DNA from: Rallus limicola
Taxonomy: Eukaryota > Chordata > Aves > Gruiformes > Rallidae
Direction: 5' to 3'
DNA: 64,000 bases
Assembly: GCA_022605955.1 (NCBI GenBank)
Contig: JAKCOZ010000005.1
Coordinates: forward strand, 48,198,005-48,262,004
Shown: positions 38,001 to 46,245 of the stretch, piece by piece
Numbering within the stretch: the stretch's first letter is position 1
Layout of the letters: every line of letters starts with the position of its first letter
Made by a program: the position numbers and the translations under genes
The notes under the pieces: generated by a model
What the model was told of the DNA's origin: nothing
The model's database searches: none
What the model saw: only the letters and a program-made list of their open reading frames with translations

Positions 38001-40150
38001 TATGGCATGATGCACTCTGGCAGGAGCAGGGCTGCTGTGGCTTGGTTGGAGTTCTGCTGGGGACATCTCCTGTTCCTTGCAACTGTTAGTTTGTAGTGCT
38101 GCTAGGGGCTGGAGGACTGACGCTGCCAGCAGCTAAGTAGAAATGGATCAAAATAATTCAAAGTGCTCATCCTGCAACTTTGCCACCACGAAAGGCAGTG
38201 ACAGCATCCAGGGGAAAATGCAGCTTCTGGTGCTTTAGTGGCTCATGCTGTGTGGAGGGCAGTGTGCCAATCCCAGGGGAAGAATGGTGAGATGCACAGC
38301 ACCCCACTGCACTGCAGCTGGGACCTGCTCAGTAATGCCCCTTTTCCATCAACTTTTCCTCTCACATCTTGAAGATGGGCTCCAACATTGAATAGGGCAT
38401 CCTAGCAGTGCCCACAGCAGGTGCTTGGGGCACCCACCTCTGCTCCTTGTTTGTGCACCCACCTTCACATGGAGGGTTTTGCCAGGATTGTTGGTGGACA
38501 TCTTTGTGTCTGAGGCTGTCTGCTGAGCTGCTACAGCTCATCCCACCTGCCTGACTGTGGGCAAGTGGGACGGACCCTACATGTTTTATAACCAGGGGAT
38601 TGCTTAAATTTGCACTGATGTCTCCCAGGGGATGCTGAGCTCCTCAGTGATTGGGCTGGTCACATCACAGGCTCACAAGTAAGGTTGCTTCTTCCCTCCT
38701 GGTTCCTCTGCTGGGGTTTTCTCACTGCACAGCAGTGGCTGTGGCCAGGGATGCCTGCCCTGCCACTTGGCACGTGCTGACATGACATTTCCTAGCAATA
38801 AACCTGGGCCTTCATTTAATTTCTAAATAAAACTCCCAGCCCCATAATTGCTACTTGATGATTTATCTTCCCCTGACACTTCTTTGGATGCTGGACAGGC
38901 CTTTGAAATCAGCTCCGGCAGCAGCAGGAGGGAAGTTTGTGTAGCTACAGGAGACAGAGTTGAACCTGAGCCCAGGCCACGTCCCCGGCCGACCCACTCC
39001 TGCTGCATGTCCCTGGGTGGCTCCAGGGCAAGTTCCGCTTTGGGCAGTGCTGCTGAGCATCAGGGGGGCATCTGACACTGGCAAGGGATGCTCCAAATCA
39101 GACAGGTGGCTCTGGGAGCCTGCAGAGGATGTCTCCATGCAGCAGAGCTGTCCTGACCGCCATCTAACCTGTGAATTCAGCTTGTTTCCAGCAAGAAGGG
39201 CCTGGCACAGCCTCCCTATGGACAGTGCAGCTCCTCCGATTGCCTACATAGAGCCTATGCCAGGGCCACCACAGTGTTTAGGTACTGGGGGGCTCTCAGG
39301 ACCTGAGGTGATGTGTGAAGACCCACTGCTGAGCCCGCCCGCAGCAGGTGCCTGGTGCAGGGGGTGATGCTGGGTGATTGGGACCCTTAGGACAGGAGTA
39401 ATGGAGAAAATACTAAAAGCAGTGATGGTGATTAAGATGATAAAATGATAACACGATAAAAGTAACGATAAAAGTAATTAGTGCTTGTTGAGATTGCAGA
39501 GGGAACAGGTGTCAGTTCTGTGGCAATTCATTTTAGGCCACGGGGGAAGAGCGGTGGCTCCAAAGCGAAGCTGAAGCTGGGGTTGTCTGCTTCTGGCAAA
39601 CTCTTCCCTCCGGGATGCAGGTCCCAACCATTAGGGCTTAATGGTTTCTGCTGGATAGGGCAGCTTTTTCCTGGGAAAGGGTATAACCTGTTTTCAAAGA
39701 CAGCCTGACACCTTGCCCCGGTGTTTCCCATCCACCTCTTGAAGATGCAGTGTTTCAGGTAGGGGAGTTTCTGACATGGGTGGGATGTGGGTGGGTGATG
39801 CCCAGGTCTCTCCCCAGGCTGCCTGCCCTGCGCATTCCCCGGCCCTGGGATGGAGGAGCAGAGGAGCAGACGTCCCCTGAGTTGGCCAGTGTCAAAGGCT
39901 TCGACAACCCCATATTTGATGTGGTGAGTCACTGCTGTCCAGGGCTGCTCAGGGCTGTGGGCAGGGTGTACATCTAAAGACGTGATTGTCCGTGTCTCCC
40001 CTTGTCCATCTGCTGCTTTTCCTTCCCTTACTGCTGCAGGAGCCCCTGAGCATTGGTGCTGGAGGAGAGCCACCACAGGAGGTGCCTCCCAAAGACCATC
40101 ATGTCTTCTACCTCAACCCTCTGTATGATGCGCGTGAGACAGAGACCTGA
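20012..40150 (+). CDS. AMN: AMN (amnionless), complete coding gene, 12 exons
   Basis: Amnionless is the membrane anchor of the cubam complex. It pairs with cubilin, brings it to the apical membrane of kidney proximal tubule and ileum, and drives endocytosis of intrinsic factor-B12 and filtered proteins. Twelve exons (20012-20054, 22183-22301, 22431-22475, 30948-31035, 32541-32776, 34318-34455, 34546-34654, 35714-35796, 36728-36914, 37295-37469, 39818-39923, 40040-40150) join in phase at GT-AG junctions into 479 residues (human: 453). Order: signal peptide (1-~18), cubilin-binding N-terminal region, Cys-rich VWC-like segment (about 210-260), membrane-proximal region, TM helix (about 380-402), and a cytoplasmic tail with F436-D-N-P-I-F441 and Y467-L-N-P-L-Y472 endocytic motifs. 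One N-glycosylation sequon is seen (N201-G-T); human sequons near residues 35 and 39 are absent. No disabling change is present. Confidence 0.93.
20055..22182 (+). other. AMN: AMN intron 1
   Basis: This GC-rich intron runs from GTGAGT to TTGCTCCTTGCAG. A T/C-rich tract lies at 21407-21450. Several chance open frames occur on both strands, none convincing, and no exon or repeat was recognised. Confidence 0.85.
22183..22301 (+). CDS. AMN: AMN exon 2 (N-terminal domain)
   Basis: The exon encodes AAAATYKQWIPNTNFETAS then NWDKGRAPCASDMVHFEKNQ. The PNT-[DN]-F-x-x-A-x-NW and PCA core is shared with human AMN. At the position of human Thr41 (site of a known Imerslund-Grasbeck substitution) this protein has Ala, and the two human sequons NWS and NRT read NWD and GRA. 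The acceptor is CCTTGCAG and the donor is CAG|GTACTG. Confidence 0.95.
22431..22475 (+). CDS. AMN: AMN exon 3
   Basis: A 45-bp phase-0 exon encodes VVSVFVRSSHALTDM, matching human MVSVLVQEGHAVSDM. The acceptor is TTTTCTTACAG and the donor is ATG|GTAAGT. It is separated from exon 2 by a 129-bp intron. Confidence 0.93.
22476..30947 (+). other. AMN: AMN intron 3 (8.5 kb) with AT-rich islands
   Basis: This is the longest intron of the gene, GTAAGT to CTTCGTCTAG. A GC-rich background is broken by AT-rich islands with homeodomain-like TAAT cores at about 23385-23760, 24300-24440, 24900-25030, 25570-25720, 27240-27370, 29220-29430 and 30860-30930. A perfect 16-bp palindrome CTCCAAATATTTGGAG lies at 23497-23512. 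A short GT repeat sits at 28291-28306. A 360-codon open frame at 25093-26175 has no domain and is low-complexity in shadow frames; I treat it as chance. No exon was found inside. Confidence 0.8.
23497..23512. promoter_or_regulatory. 16-bp perfect palindrome in an AT-rich island
   Basis: CTCCAAATATTTGGAG equals its own reverse complement. It lies in an AT-rich island of AMN intron 3 and could bind a symmetric dimer; no function is claimed. Confidence 0.35.
30948..31035 (+). CDS. AMN: AMN exon 4
   Basis: The exon encodes YLPLNGEFLLASGAGFAAFD followed by GSWDPGCDS, aligning with human [20 protein letters not shown]…DC. It starts after CTTCGTCTAG in phase 0 and ends TCAG|GTACTT in phase 1. Confidence 0.95.
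31036..32540 (+). other. AMN: AMN intron 4
   Basis: A GT-AG intron (GTACTT … CACTTTTCCAG). It holds a direct duplication of an HNF1-like motif at 32067-32094. No exon or repeat element was recognised. Confidence 0.85.
32067..32094 (+). promoter_or_regulatory. duplicated HNF1-like motif in AMN intron 4
   Basis: GTTAATGGTTAAA (32067-32079) matches 10 of the 12 fixed positions of the HNF1 consensus GTTAATNATTAAC. TTAATGGTTAAA recurs 15 bp downstream (32083-32094). HNF1 factors act in kidney and gut, where AMN is expressed; binding is inference only. Confidence 0.3.
32541..32776 (+). CDS. AMN: AMN exon 5
   Basis: The exon encodes GVTVRFADAEHHVWFDPTLW … RIFSVDEERVPCRYDDVIFP … RVIHLRSISLMGQ. The block VD-[AE]-ERVPC-R-[HY]-DDV-[FI]-FP is the most conserved part of AMN and matches human closely. 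It enters in phase 1 after CTTTTCCAG and leaves in phase 0 at CAG|GTAACA. Confidence 0.96.
32777..34317 (+). other. AMN: AMN intron 5
   Basis: A 1541-bp GT-AG intron ending CCCCCCATGCAG. GC-rich first half, AT-rich around 33960-34120. Nothing else recognised. Confidence 0.85.
34318..34455 (+). CDS. AMN: AMN exon 6
   Basis: The 46-codon phase-0 exon encodes ELSSPEAWAGYLRGHSAPLQ then FHGNGTLQV … CPDKSGCACGNSP, aligning without gaps at its start to human TFTRDEDLAVFL…LRFHGPGAL. It carries the only sequon of the ectodomain, N201-G-T. Cysteines begin the VWC-like region. Confidence 0.95.
34546..34654 (+). CDS. AMN: AMN exon 7 (Cys-rich, VWC-like)
   Basis: It encodes DGHRICAALL … RQCPEPACQSPLQPLGHCCR and VCG across the next junction. 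The spacing C-x(n)-C-P-x-x-x-C … CC-x-x-C is typical of the von Willebrand factor C-like/chordin-like segment of AMN (human …[24 protein letters not shown]). A 90-bp intron separates it from exon 6. Acceptor CCTTTTAG, donor GCG|GTGAGT. Confidence 0.95.
34655..35713 (+). other. AMN: AMN intron 7
   Basis: A 1059-bp GT-AG intron. It includes a three-copy tandem repeat of GCAGTCAGACCTATG at 35602-35650, close to the acceptor TTTGTCCTGCAG. Confidence 0.85.
35602..35650. repeat. short tandem repeat, three copies of GCAGTCAGACCTATG
   Basis: Three copies of the 15-mer are seen, the last two separated by CATATG-type filler. It lies about 65 bp before AMN exon 8. Confidence 0.85.
35714..35796 (+). CDS. 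AMN: AMN exon 8
   Basis: It encodes GATINLDFTPDFDLQKYRDR then LVQSLLSQ, matching human [26 protein letters not shown]. The codon G|GA is split with exon 7. The frame stays open far into the intron (to about 36249) but the donor CAG|GTACAT and the fit to exon 9 end the exon here. Confidence 0.93.
35797..36727 (+). other. AMN: AMN intron 8
   Basis: A 931-bp GT-AG intron with a rather weak acceptor (GTGTTTTGAAAAG). No other feature recognised. Confidence 0.85.
36728..36914 (+). CDS. AMN: AMN exon 9
   Basis: It encodes PKYAGVQMAISKVHKAQTFL … STPLIQVVLIDDAAGAQTGT … QLAADIMEDIAQH. Human: PQYHGLQVAVSKV … IQVVLVENG … LARALLADVAENG. The block [YV]-x-G-[VL]-Q-[MV]-A-[IV]-SKV is clearly conserved. Ends in phase 1 at CACG|GTAACA. 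Confidence 0.94.
36915..37294 (+). other. AMN: AMN intron 9
   Basis: A 380-bp GT-AG intron (GTAACA … TGCTCTTTCCCAG); nothing else seen. Confidence 0.85.
37295..37469 (+). CDS. AMN: AMN exon 10 (membrane-spanning segment)
   Basis: It encodes GEALGISSGKMEVATGSTFS … SHVLSRITAG, then a hydrophobic helix TVLGLLSGLLLLGGILFLY (about residues 384-402), then the basic stop-transfer RKGKLR. Human has the same order (GEALGVLEATMRESG … TM … RRAGRLR). Phase 2 at the end: CTAAG|GTAAGG. Confidence 0.95.
37470..39817 (+). other. AMN: AMN intron 10
   Basis: A 2348-bp GT-AG intron carrying an inverted CR1 copy (37645-37915). A stretch at 39420-39480 repeats GATAAAAGTAA-like units. Otherwise nothing recognised. 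Confidence 0.85.
37645..37915 (-). mobile_element. CR1 LINE fragment, inverted
   Basis: Read on the - strand this is a CR1 3' end; on + it begins with ATAATGGTTTAGGTTGGAAG and continues GGACCTCAAAGCTCATCTAG and CCAGGCTGCCCAAAACCCCA, all hallmark CR1 blocks. It is 5'-truncated and lies in AMN intron 10. Confidence 0.93.
39818..39923 (+). CDS. AMN: AMN exon 11 (cytoplasmic tail, first endocytic motif)
   Basis: It encodes RLPALRIPRPWDGGAEEQTS … LASVKGFDNPIFDV. FDNPIF (436-441) is the first F-x-N-P-x-F motif; human has FRNPVFDV. In the human protein such motifs bind the PTB adaptors DAB2 and ARH for clathrin uptake. Acceptor TCTCCCCAG, donor GTG|GTGAGT. Confidence 0.95.
40040..40150 (+). CDS. 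AMN: AMN exon 12 (C-terminus, second endocytic motif)
   Basis: It encodes EPLSIGAGGEPPQEVPPKDH then HVFYLNPLYDARETET and stop TGA (40148-40150). Human ends …HSYFVNPLFAGAEAEA. The second motif here is Y467-L-N-P-L-Y472, with tyrosines where human has phenylalanines. The acceptor is TTACTGCTGCAG after a 116-bp intron. Confidence 0.95.
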   Translation, partial: EPLSIGAGGEPPQEVPPKDHHVFYLNPLYDARETET

Positions 40151-40295
40151 TGGCATGGCCTCATGCTGGGAGCTGCCACCTCCCCGGGGACACCGCCACT
40201 TCTCCAGCCCTCACAGCTCCTCATATCCCTCCTGGTGGGATCTAAACTACCAGGAAGCAGATCCCACCTGAATAAAAGTGTCCACATGGTGAAAG
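40151..40295 (+). other. AMN: AMN 3'UTR
   Basis: A short GC-rich tail from the stop to about 20 bp past the poly(A) signal at 40271. The precise cleavage site is not determinable. Confidence 0.7.
40271..40276 (+). terminator. AMN: AMN poly(A) signal AATAAA
   Basis: A canonical hexamer lies 120 bp past the stop codon, followed by GTGTCC and GGTGAAAGCC. It is the only AATAAA close to the stop. Confidence 0.75.
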
Positions 40296-40376
40296 CCATA
40301 AGGGTTCAGCTGTGCAGCCATGACCTTCTTGGAGTTGCTTCTGGGATTAAAAATGTATTTTGTAGGTATTTTATCC

Positions 40377-40397
40377 TTTTTTTTTTTTTTTTTTTTT
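40377..40397. repeat. poly-T run
   Basis: About 21 consecutive T, 100 bp downstream of the AMN poly(A) signal. Read on - it is an A run, but no retroposed body is visible beside it. Confidence 0.85.
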
Positions 40398-41124
40398 GAC
40401 AGTTAAACATTGAGATTTGTGTCTCAGGTGATACCTGGGGAAGTTGGCACCTAACTTAGCACCCTGCTCTTTAGCCAGCACTGTGGAATTGCCCAGGGCA
40501 CACAGCAGGTTGCAGGATGCATCCCTGGATGCATAATGGAAATTCAGTGCTTAAATTAATTTCAAAAGGTGCCCCAGAGCCTCCAGAGCTTGGACCCGTT
40601 AGTTGGGGTTGAAAGGAAATTATTTTGCTTTCTAGCAGCGTGCTTGGTGCCAGGGGACCTCTGCATGGGGTCACCCATTCTGGGACCTTACTCCCATCCC
40701 CTAGGTGCTGGCACAGGGCTCCATCCCCAGCAAACATTTCCCTCCCTGTCCCTCGGGGAGCTGCCTGAGCCTGTCTCTCCCCTGTGCCTGGGCTGATGGC
40801 TACAGGACCCTCTTGGTCCCACCTGGGGATTTCCACGTGATTCCCCACAGCAAAAGAGTGCATGTTCTCACAGTATGTGAGGAAAGAGGATCCACACCAG
40901 TGCCTGGGGTCCCCAGGCAGGGGTCAGCCAGGAACCCGATGGCTGGGGACAGTTGCTCTGACCCATCTCTAGTGAGGATCAGGGCAGTGATGGCACTGAG
41001 GGGCCTTGTTAGCTGTGATGTTTGCGACCTGGCATGTGTCAGATACCTTCAGCTGCCTGCAATGTCAGGCTGTGCTTCATCACGAGAGCAAGTCTGATGG
41101 GTGAGGCTGAAATTATGGAGATGT

Positions 41125-41142
41125 ATGCAAATTTATGCAAAT
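41125..41142 (+). promoter_or_regulatory. two octamer motifs (ATGCAAAT), 10 bp apart
   Basis: ATGCAAAT occurs at 41125-41132 and again at 41135-41142, one helical turn apart on the same strand. It is the exact POU-factor octamer. Function is inferred only. Confidence 0.4.
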
Positions 41143-41697
41143 TTACACTCTGCTGGGTTTTCAGTAGGGCTTGTTGGCATATTCCATAAGGAAGCAGCTA
41201 TTTTAAGTTTATTATATTTTGTTCTAGTCTCTGGAAGACATAATCCCTTCTCAAAGGCCTAGGAATTCATCATTAGGTGCATCAGAACCCTGACGAAGGG
41301 TGCCGGGCAATGTGTGGGGATGAGACTGGCACAGCTGCCCCCTTTCAGGCAGAGACCTCTGGCACCAGGCAGTGTGAGTGGGCAGGACACACAACATGAA
41401 CAGCCAGGACACAAGGCCATCTCCAGGCCCTGGTCACTACCACAGCATTGTGAGCCAGGGCGGAGCCAGGGCTGAGGAGTAGGGATTTCACTGTGCACAT
41501 CTCTCCTGAGAGTGCCCCTCTGACAGTGCAGGGGTGAAAGCCAAGGTGCCCAGGCAGGAGCTTCAGCTGCAGCTGTCAGCATGGTGCTGAACAAGCCAGG
41601 CACCAGCTGGGTCAGGAATGCAGAGGAAGCCATTGGCTGCTGTAGGCAGTGGCTGACCCTGGCAGGTTGGGAATACCCCATGGTTCCACAACAAGTG

Positions 41698-41757
41698 TAT
41701 CTCTGTGAAAAGCAGTGACCCAACACATCTCTGTGGAGAGCAGTGACCCAACACAGA
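41698..41757. repeat. local tandem duplication
   Basis: Two near-identical units of about 29 bp (TCTCTGTGAAAAGCAGTGAC and TCTCTGTGGAGAGCAGTGAC, each followed by CCAACACA) lie head to tail. Confidence 0.85.
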
Positions 41758-44700
41758 GTCATCCCCGTGATATGAACCCAAGGGAGATCCCACACACTCC
41801 CCAAGCCCTCATCCAGACATTACGAGGCCAGGGGGCTGGTGCAGAGTAGTCGGTGTTTGCAGTGCTTGCCGGTGAGGTGCGGTGGGGTGCTGGTGCCGTG
41901 ATGTTACCATGGTGCCTGCCAGAGCGACCGCAGCATCTGCAGGCTGGGTCTTGCTGTGGAGGGGGAGTATTTGCATCCATACAGGTGTTTTACTTGCTGC
42001 CTATGAGAGTCTGTTTGTGCTCTTTTCCCCATTCAGTTGGTTCGTTGTGACTGTCTGAAGCTCCTCTAGCTTACAAGCTTTTATCTACACATGATTTATT
42101 TTTCTCTGGCCAAGGGTGATGCAGTACTGCACACTGGAGGCCAATGCAGCAGGGAGTGGGCTCAGGGCCACTCCCTATGAGCTCCTTGCTGCTCACCTCA
42201 ACATGAAACACTCCCCTCCCTCTGCTGTTTCTGGGCCCCTCTCCCCAGAATCATGAGGTGTCTCTGTGGCTGCATCCCCTGATGTCTGCTAAAGCCAGGA
42301 GGCAAGAGCATCCTATGGCTGCATGCTGAAGGAGTGAAAATACTACCCAGCAGCAGCAAGGATGATTGTGCAAGATGGTGGCAGGATAGTCTGGGAGAAC
42401 ACCAGCTCTCCATGCTGCCTGGGCACGTGGGGATTACAGCATGAGCCCTGAGCAGGCATGTGCCATGCGGTGGGATGGCTCAGGGGATCTGCAGCTGACT
42501 GCACAGCCAGCACAGAGGGAGGCTGGCTGCCCTGCAGCACGGATCACTGCCCAGTAACACCTCTGTATTGGGGTGTATGGATTTGCTGCTGGCGAGGCTT
42601 CATTTTTAAAATGCATTAGCAGCTCGAGGTCACTTACAATAGAGGCTTTAATTAAAGTAGAGATCAATTTTTGTCAGCGCGCTAGCAGAGCACATTCTGT
42701 ACTTTTCCTTCAGGAGCCCCGTTCGCTCGCTCGTAGGGAAAGCGTAGCAGGGAGGGGGGAGCTCTGCAGAAAAAAACACGCTCCACAGTTTGTGATGTTG
42801 GAGGCCAACAGCTGCCAGAAATCCAGCTGTATCCACGATCACCGCCCTGCGCAGCGGTGCGCACAGGCAGCCTGCGGTGCAGGCAGGGTAACGCAACAGG
42901 TTTTGGTACGTGAGGGTCTCTCCTGGGATCCTGTCTAAACAAGGAAGTTCATTCGCAGGCATCTTCGGTAAGCAGCGCATTAGATGGGTGGTTTATGTCG
43001 GTGAGGCTGTGCGCAGCATGGCCGGGCACCTGATGGCTTTGTTTTGCTCCTGGTCCTGAGAGTCAAGGGTCCCCCGCTGTGACAGACTAATGCAAAATGC
43101 ATTAGTGTTAATGGCAAGACCTCAGGAGTCCTTGCTTCCCCCAGCCTTCATAAACAACCTGCAGCAACCTGCATGCTCTTAGCGGACACCAACTCACAGC
43201 GTTGTACCTTCCCTCTGTGTGTTACAGCTTCTCAAGGAAGTTGTGCCTATCTGGGGCTGGGCAGGAGCAGTGCTCAAAATACCTCTGAGCCTATGAACCA
43301 GCTTGGTCCAATGCATTTTTTTGAGTATGTTTTTTTTCTAGCAGGAGGTACCGGCAGCAGAAGGGGGGAGATTTGGCAGGAGCCAGCTGAGGCACTGCGG
43401 GATGGCAGCAGAGCTGTGTCCATCTCCACTAGACACAGAGCTCTGCGCTGCTCTTCCTCATGGGACTGAAGAGCAGGGACTCCAAAAGAAACTGGAAAGC
43501 AGAAGATGCTGCAAAAAAAATTCTGAGGGCTTTATCTGTGAGAAAACAACCGATAAAGCTGCACAAACCTGTATGGTCAGGTGACAACAAAGTGCTGCAG
43601 CTTATCGGGGAGCAGGAAAAACATTTGCTGCAAGAATGGGGAACCGGCTGATTCCTGAGTTCATGTTCCTCCTCTGGCTGGAGCGCAGCACTGCAGCTCT
43701 TGCTTGCTGAACACGTCCTGCTGTCTTCTGCTCCTGTCCTCAGCTAACCCCACCAGCATCACTAGTCTGAGCATCGCTTGCCACTGGGACACGCTCTACC
43801 CGTGTTTGGCTTTCCCTGGCGTCTCGCAACAGGCGTGCTGCTGACGTCCAGTCCCACCGTCAACCCACGTCCCTCACACAGGAGGGCTTTACAAGGGAGC
43901 TCTGAGGTAACGCTGGCTCTTTCCGAGCACTGCATCTTCCCTCCTGCCTCCCTGATGTGGTGGTACCTGTGCCATAGCATCCCCCTCCCCTGGCCCAGAG
44001 CCCCTCTGTCCTGTCATTGGTGAGGCCAAGGCCATGGGGCAGCAGTTCAGTCTGCAGGAAAGCAACTGCTCTGTGCTGGGCCAGGGCAGCAGCAGCTGCA
44101 GCAGCTCTTGCTCCACATGCTTCGAGGAGCCCAAGGCTGCCCAGGAGGGATGTCAGAGAAGTAGGGGAGGAACCCACATTTACAGGGGGTGAGGAGGCAG
44201 GAGGAGGTGGTCTAGACCTGCTGCCAGTGCAGTGAATGTAAGGGCTGGGAGGTGAAGGCTACCTTCCGGTACATTCTCCTCGCCCCTGCCTGCTGGAGCC
44301 GCTTCCTACAGAGTGGGGAGAGCACAAACTGGAACATGAGACACTCCACTAGCTCAGCATGTAAGAATATCCATTTTTCCTTTTCCTTTTAAATATAGGC
44401 TAAACGCTGCAGCAAGAGAAGGTTGGGCACGATGCGACACTTTCCTTCAGTTGTTACTTTGCTCAACTCTCCTAGGGGTGCAGGTCATCCCTTCCCTGCT
44501 TCTTGCTGCTTTAGGCCACCAGTGCCAGCCCTTCAGGTTTTTACCCACCTGCTTTCTCCCACGGATGCTGTGGAGAGCAGCGAGGGTGGCTGGATGTTCA
44601 TTTCTGTGCTGCTGCCCCCTCCCTGTGCCTCAGCTGTGTTAAACGCTGGCCTTGCAAACAGAGTGAGCATTCATACACAAACACCCCATCCCATGACCCC

Positions 44701-45880
44701 CCAGCAGACTGCACCCATTTAGGAAGCTGTTTGTCCTCAGCACACCCGTGCTGTTGACAGAGGTGCTGGCAGCTGGGTTTAAGCTCTTGGGTAACAAGTG
44801 ACCCCAGGACACATTCCTAACCACACAGCCTCCTGGGGCAGAGATCTGTGCTAGAAGTGACCACTGTGTTCTCATGAGTGGTACGCCCATCGCCCCTGGC
44901 TTCAGGTCCTGATGTAATTAGTGCCTGTGTGAAAACAAAATGGGCAGAGGAGCAGAGACCAAATTATCTCCATTCCTTGCATAACTCAATTCTGTATTTG
45001 CGGTACTAGACTGGTCGCCACCAGGGATAAGAAAGTGCACTCTCAGAGGAATATTTCTCATGGAGTCTTGAACGTCTGCATTTTGGAAAGTTCTCCTCAG
45101 GGCTTAGAAGGACTCTCTGGGTAACCAGCATCAGAGGCCTGTGGTGGAGGACCTGGGGAAGAGTTCTGCTTCACCAGACTTGGGGCAGGGGGGAGGGAAG
45201 AGTAATGTATTCATACTGAGCAATTAATTTATTTTTCTAGAAACGTTCTTCTGCTTAAATTATAACCAAGCCTTGGCACTGCTGAGTGCTATGATTTAAT
45301 ACCCCCGTAATTAAAGACTTTGTTGTCATCCGAAGTCCTCACTGCAGAGAGAAAAATCAGCTCAAGAGCAGTAGAAATGTTTTTTAAAAGTCAAAGGCTG
45401 ATTAGCACGACTACTTGTGAGAAGGCTTCCGGCACAGAGCCCTTACGCTCCTGCCAGCCATCACCCCCGTCCCCAGGGTAGAGTGAGCGTGTGCTTTCCC
45501 AAGCTGACCTGACCCAGCCTGCTGCCCTTGGCATGGTACGTTTGGGGTCAGGCAAGGACCATCAGGATCCAAAATACAAATCCAGGTCTTCCCTGTTAAC
45601 ACAGCCTGGAGTAAAACAGACGAGACAAACCAAGAAATAACCCAGGAGTGCTTGGGTACTCTGTAAGGGATGAAGGATGCTTTCTTTAGCCAGGACATGC
45701 AAGGGAAGATGCTGGTGCTGTTCTAGCTACAGTGAGCTCCACAGTGCTCAAACACCAGAGCACAAAGGAACTTTAAGGAAACCAATACCCCGAAGGAGGG
45801 GCTGTACCATTCTCGACCAACCTCTGAAGTGTCCTTGAGTGTCTCTTTGGGACTACTGCTCTGACAAGAAGTCAAAAGTC

Positions 45881-45886
45881 TTTATT
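45881..45886 (-). terminator. CDC42BPB: alternative CDC42BPB poly(A) signal
   Basis: TTTATT on + reads AATAAA on -, about 2 kb past the CDC42BPB stop. It would extend the 3'UTR by 390 bp if used. Confidence 0.35.
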
Positions 45887-46245
45887 GTTTGACCACTTTA
45901 GATGCCTGAATAGGTCCTGCAGTCTCCTCATTCTGCTTCAGCTGTAAGGAAACAGCTGTAGGAGTAACTTAAAAATTAATTACTAGGGCCAGCGACTCAA
46001 TGAAATGACAACTCTAACCAAGAGCAGAGGTTTCAACACTGTATTCCAGCAAAAGGACTTTCACTGCTCCCAAACATGCATTTACGTGCAAAAACACACC
46101 CCTTCCTCACAGCATTCAGGGACAGAGCTTCAGAGTACCCCTCAGTTTTATATAAAACATCCCTGTGAACAAAGTGAATTTACCATGAAACTAAAGCACG
46201 TGTCAGCGGTAGACTGTTTTCACATGTCAAGACAGACGACTATTA

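Larger units (their letters stand above)
40296..46245. other. AMN-CDC42BPB intergenic region (tail to tail)
   Basis: About 6 kb between two convergent genes. It contains a T run at 40377-40397, paired octamer motifs at 41125-41142, a local duplication at 41698-41757 and a CpG-containing, otherwise AT-rich stretch near 42573-42960. Open frames are chance-like. An alternative CDC42BPB poly(A) signal (45881) may move the boundary. Confidence 0.7.

Noticed and set aside
40377..40397. Poly-T as the tail of a retroposed pseudogene on -
   Set aside because: Adjacent sequence shows no cDNA-like body or target-site duplication.
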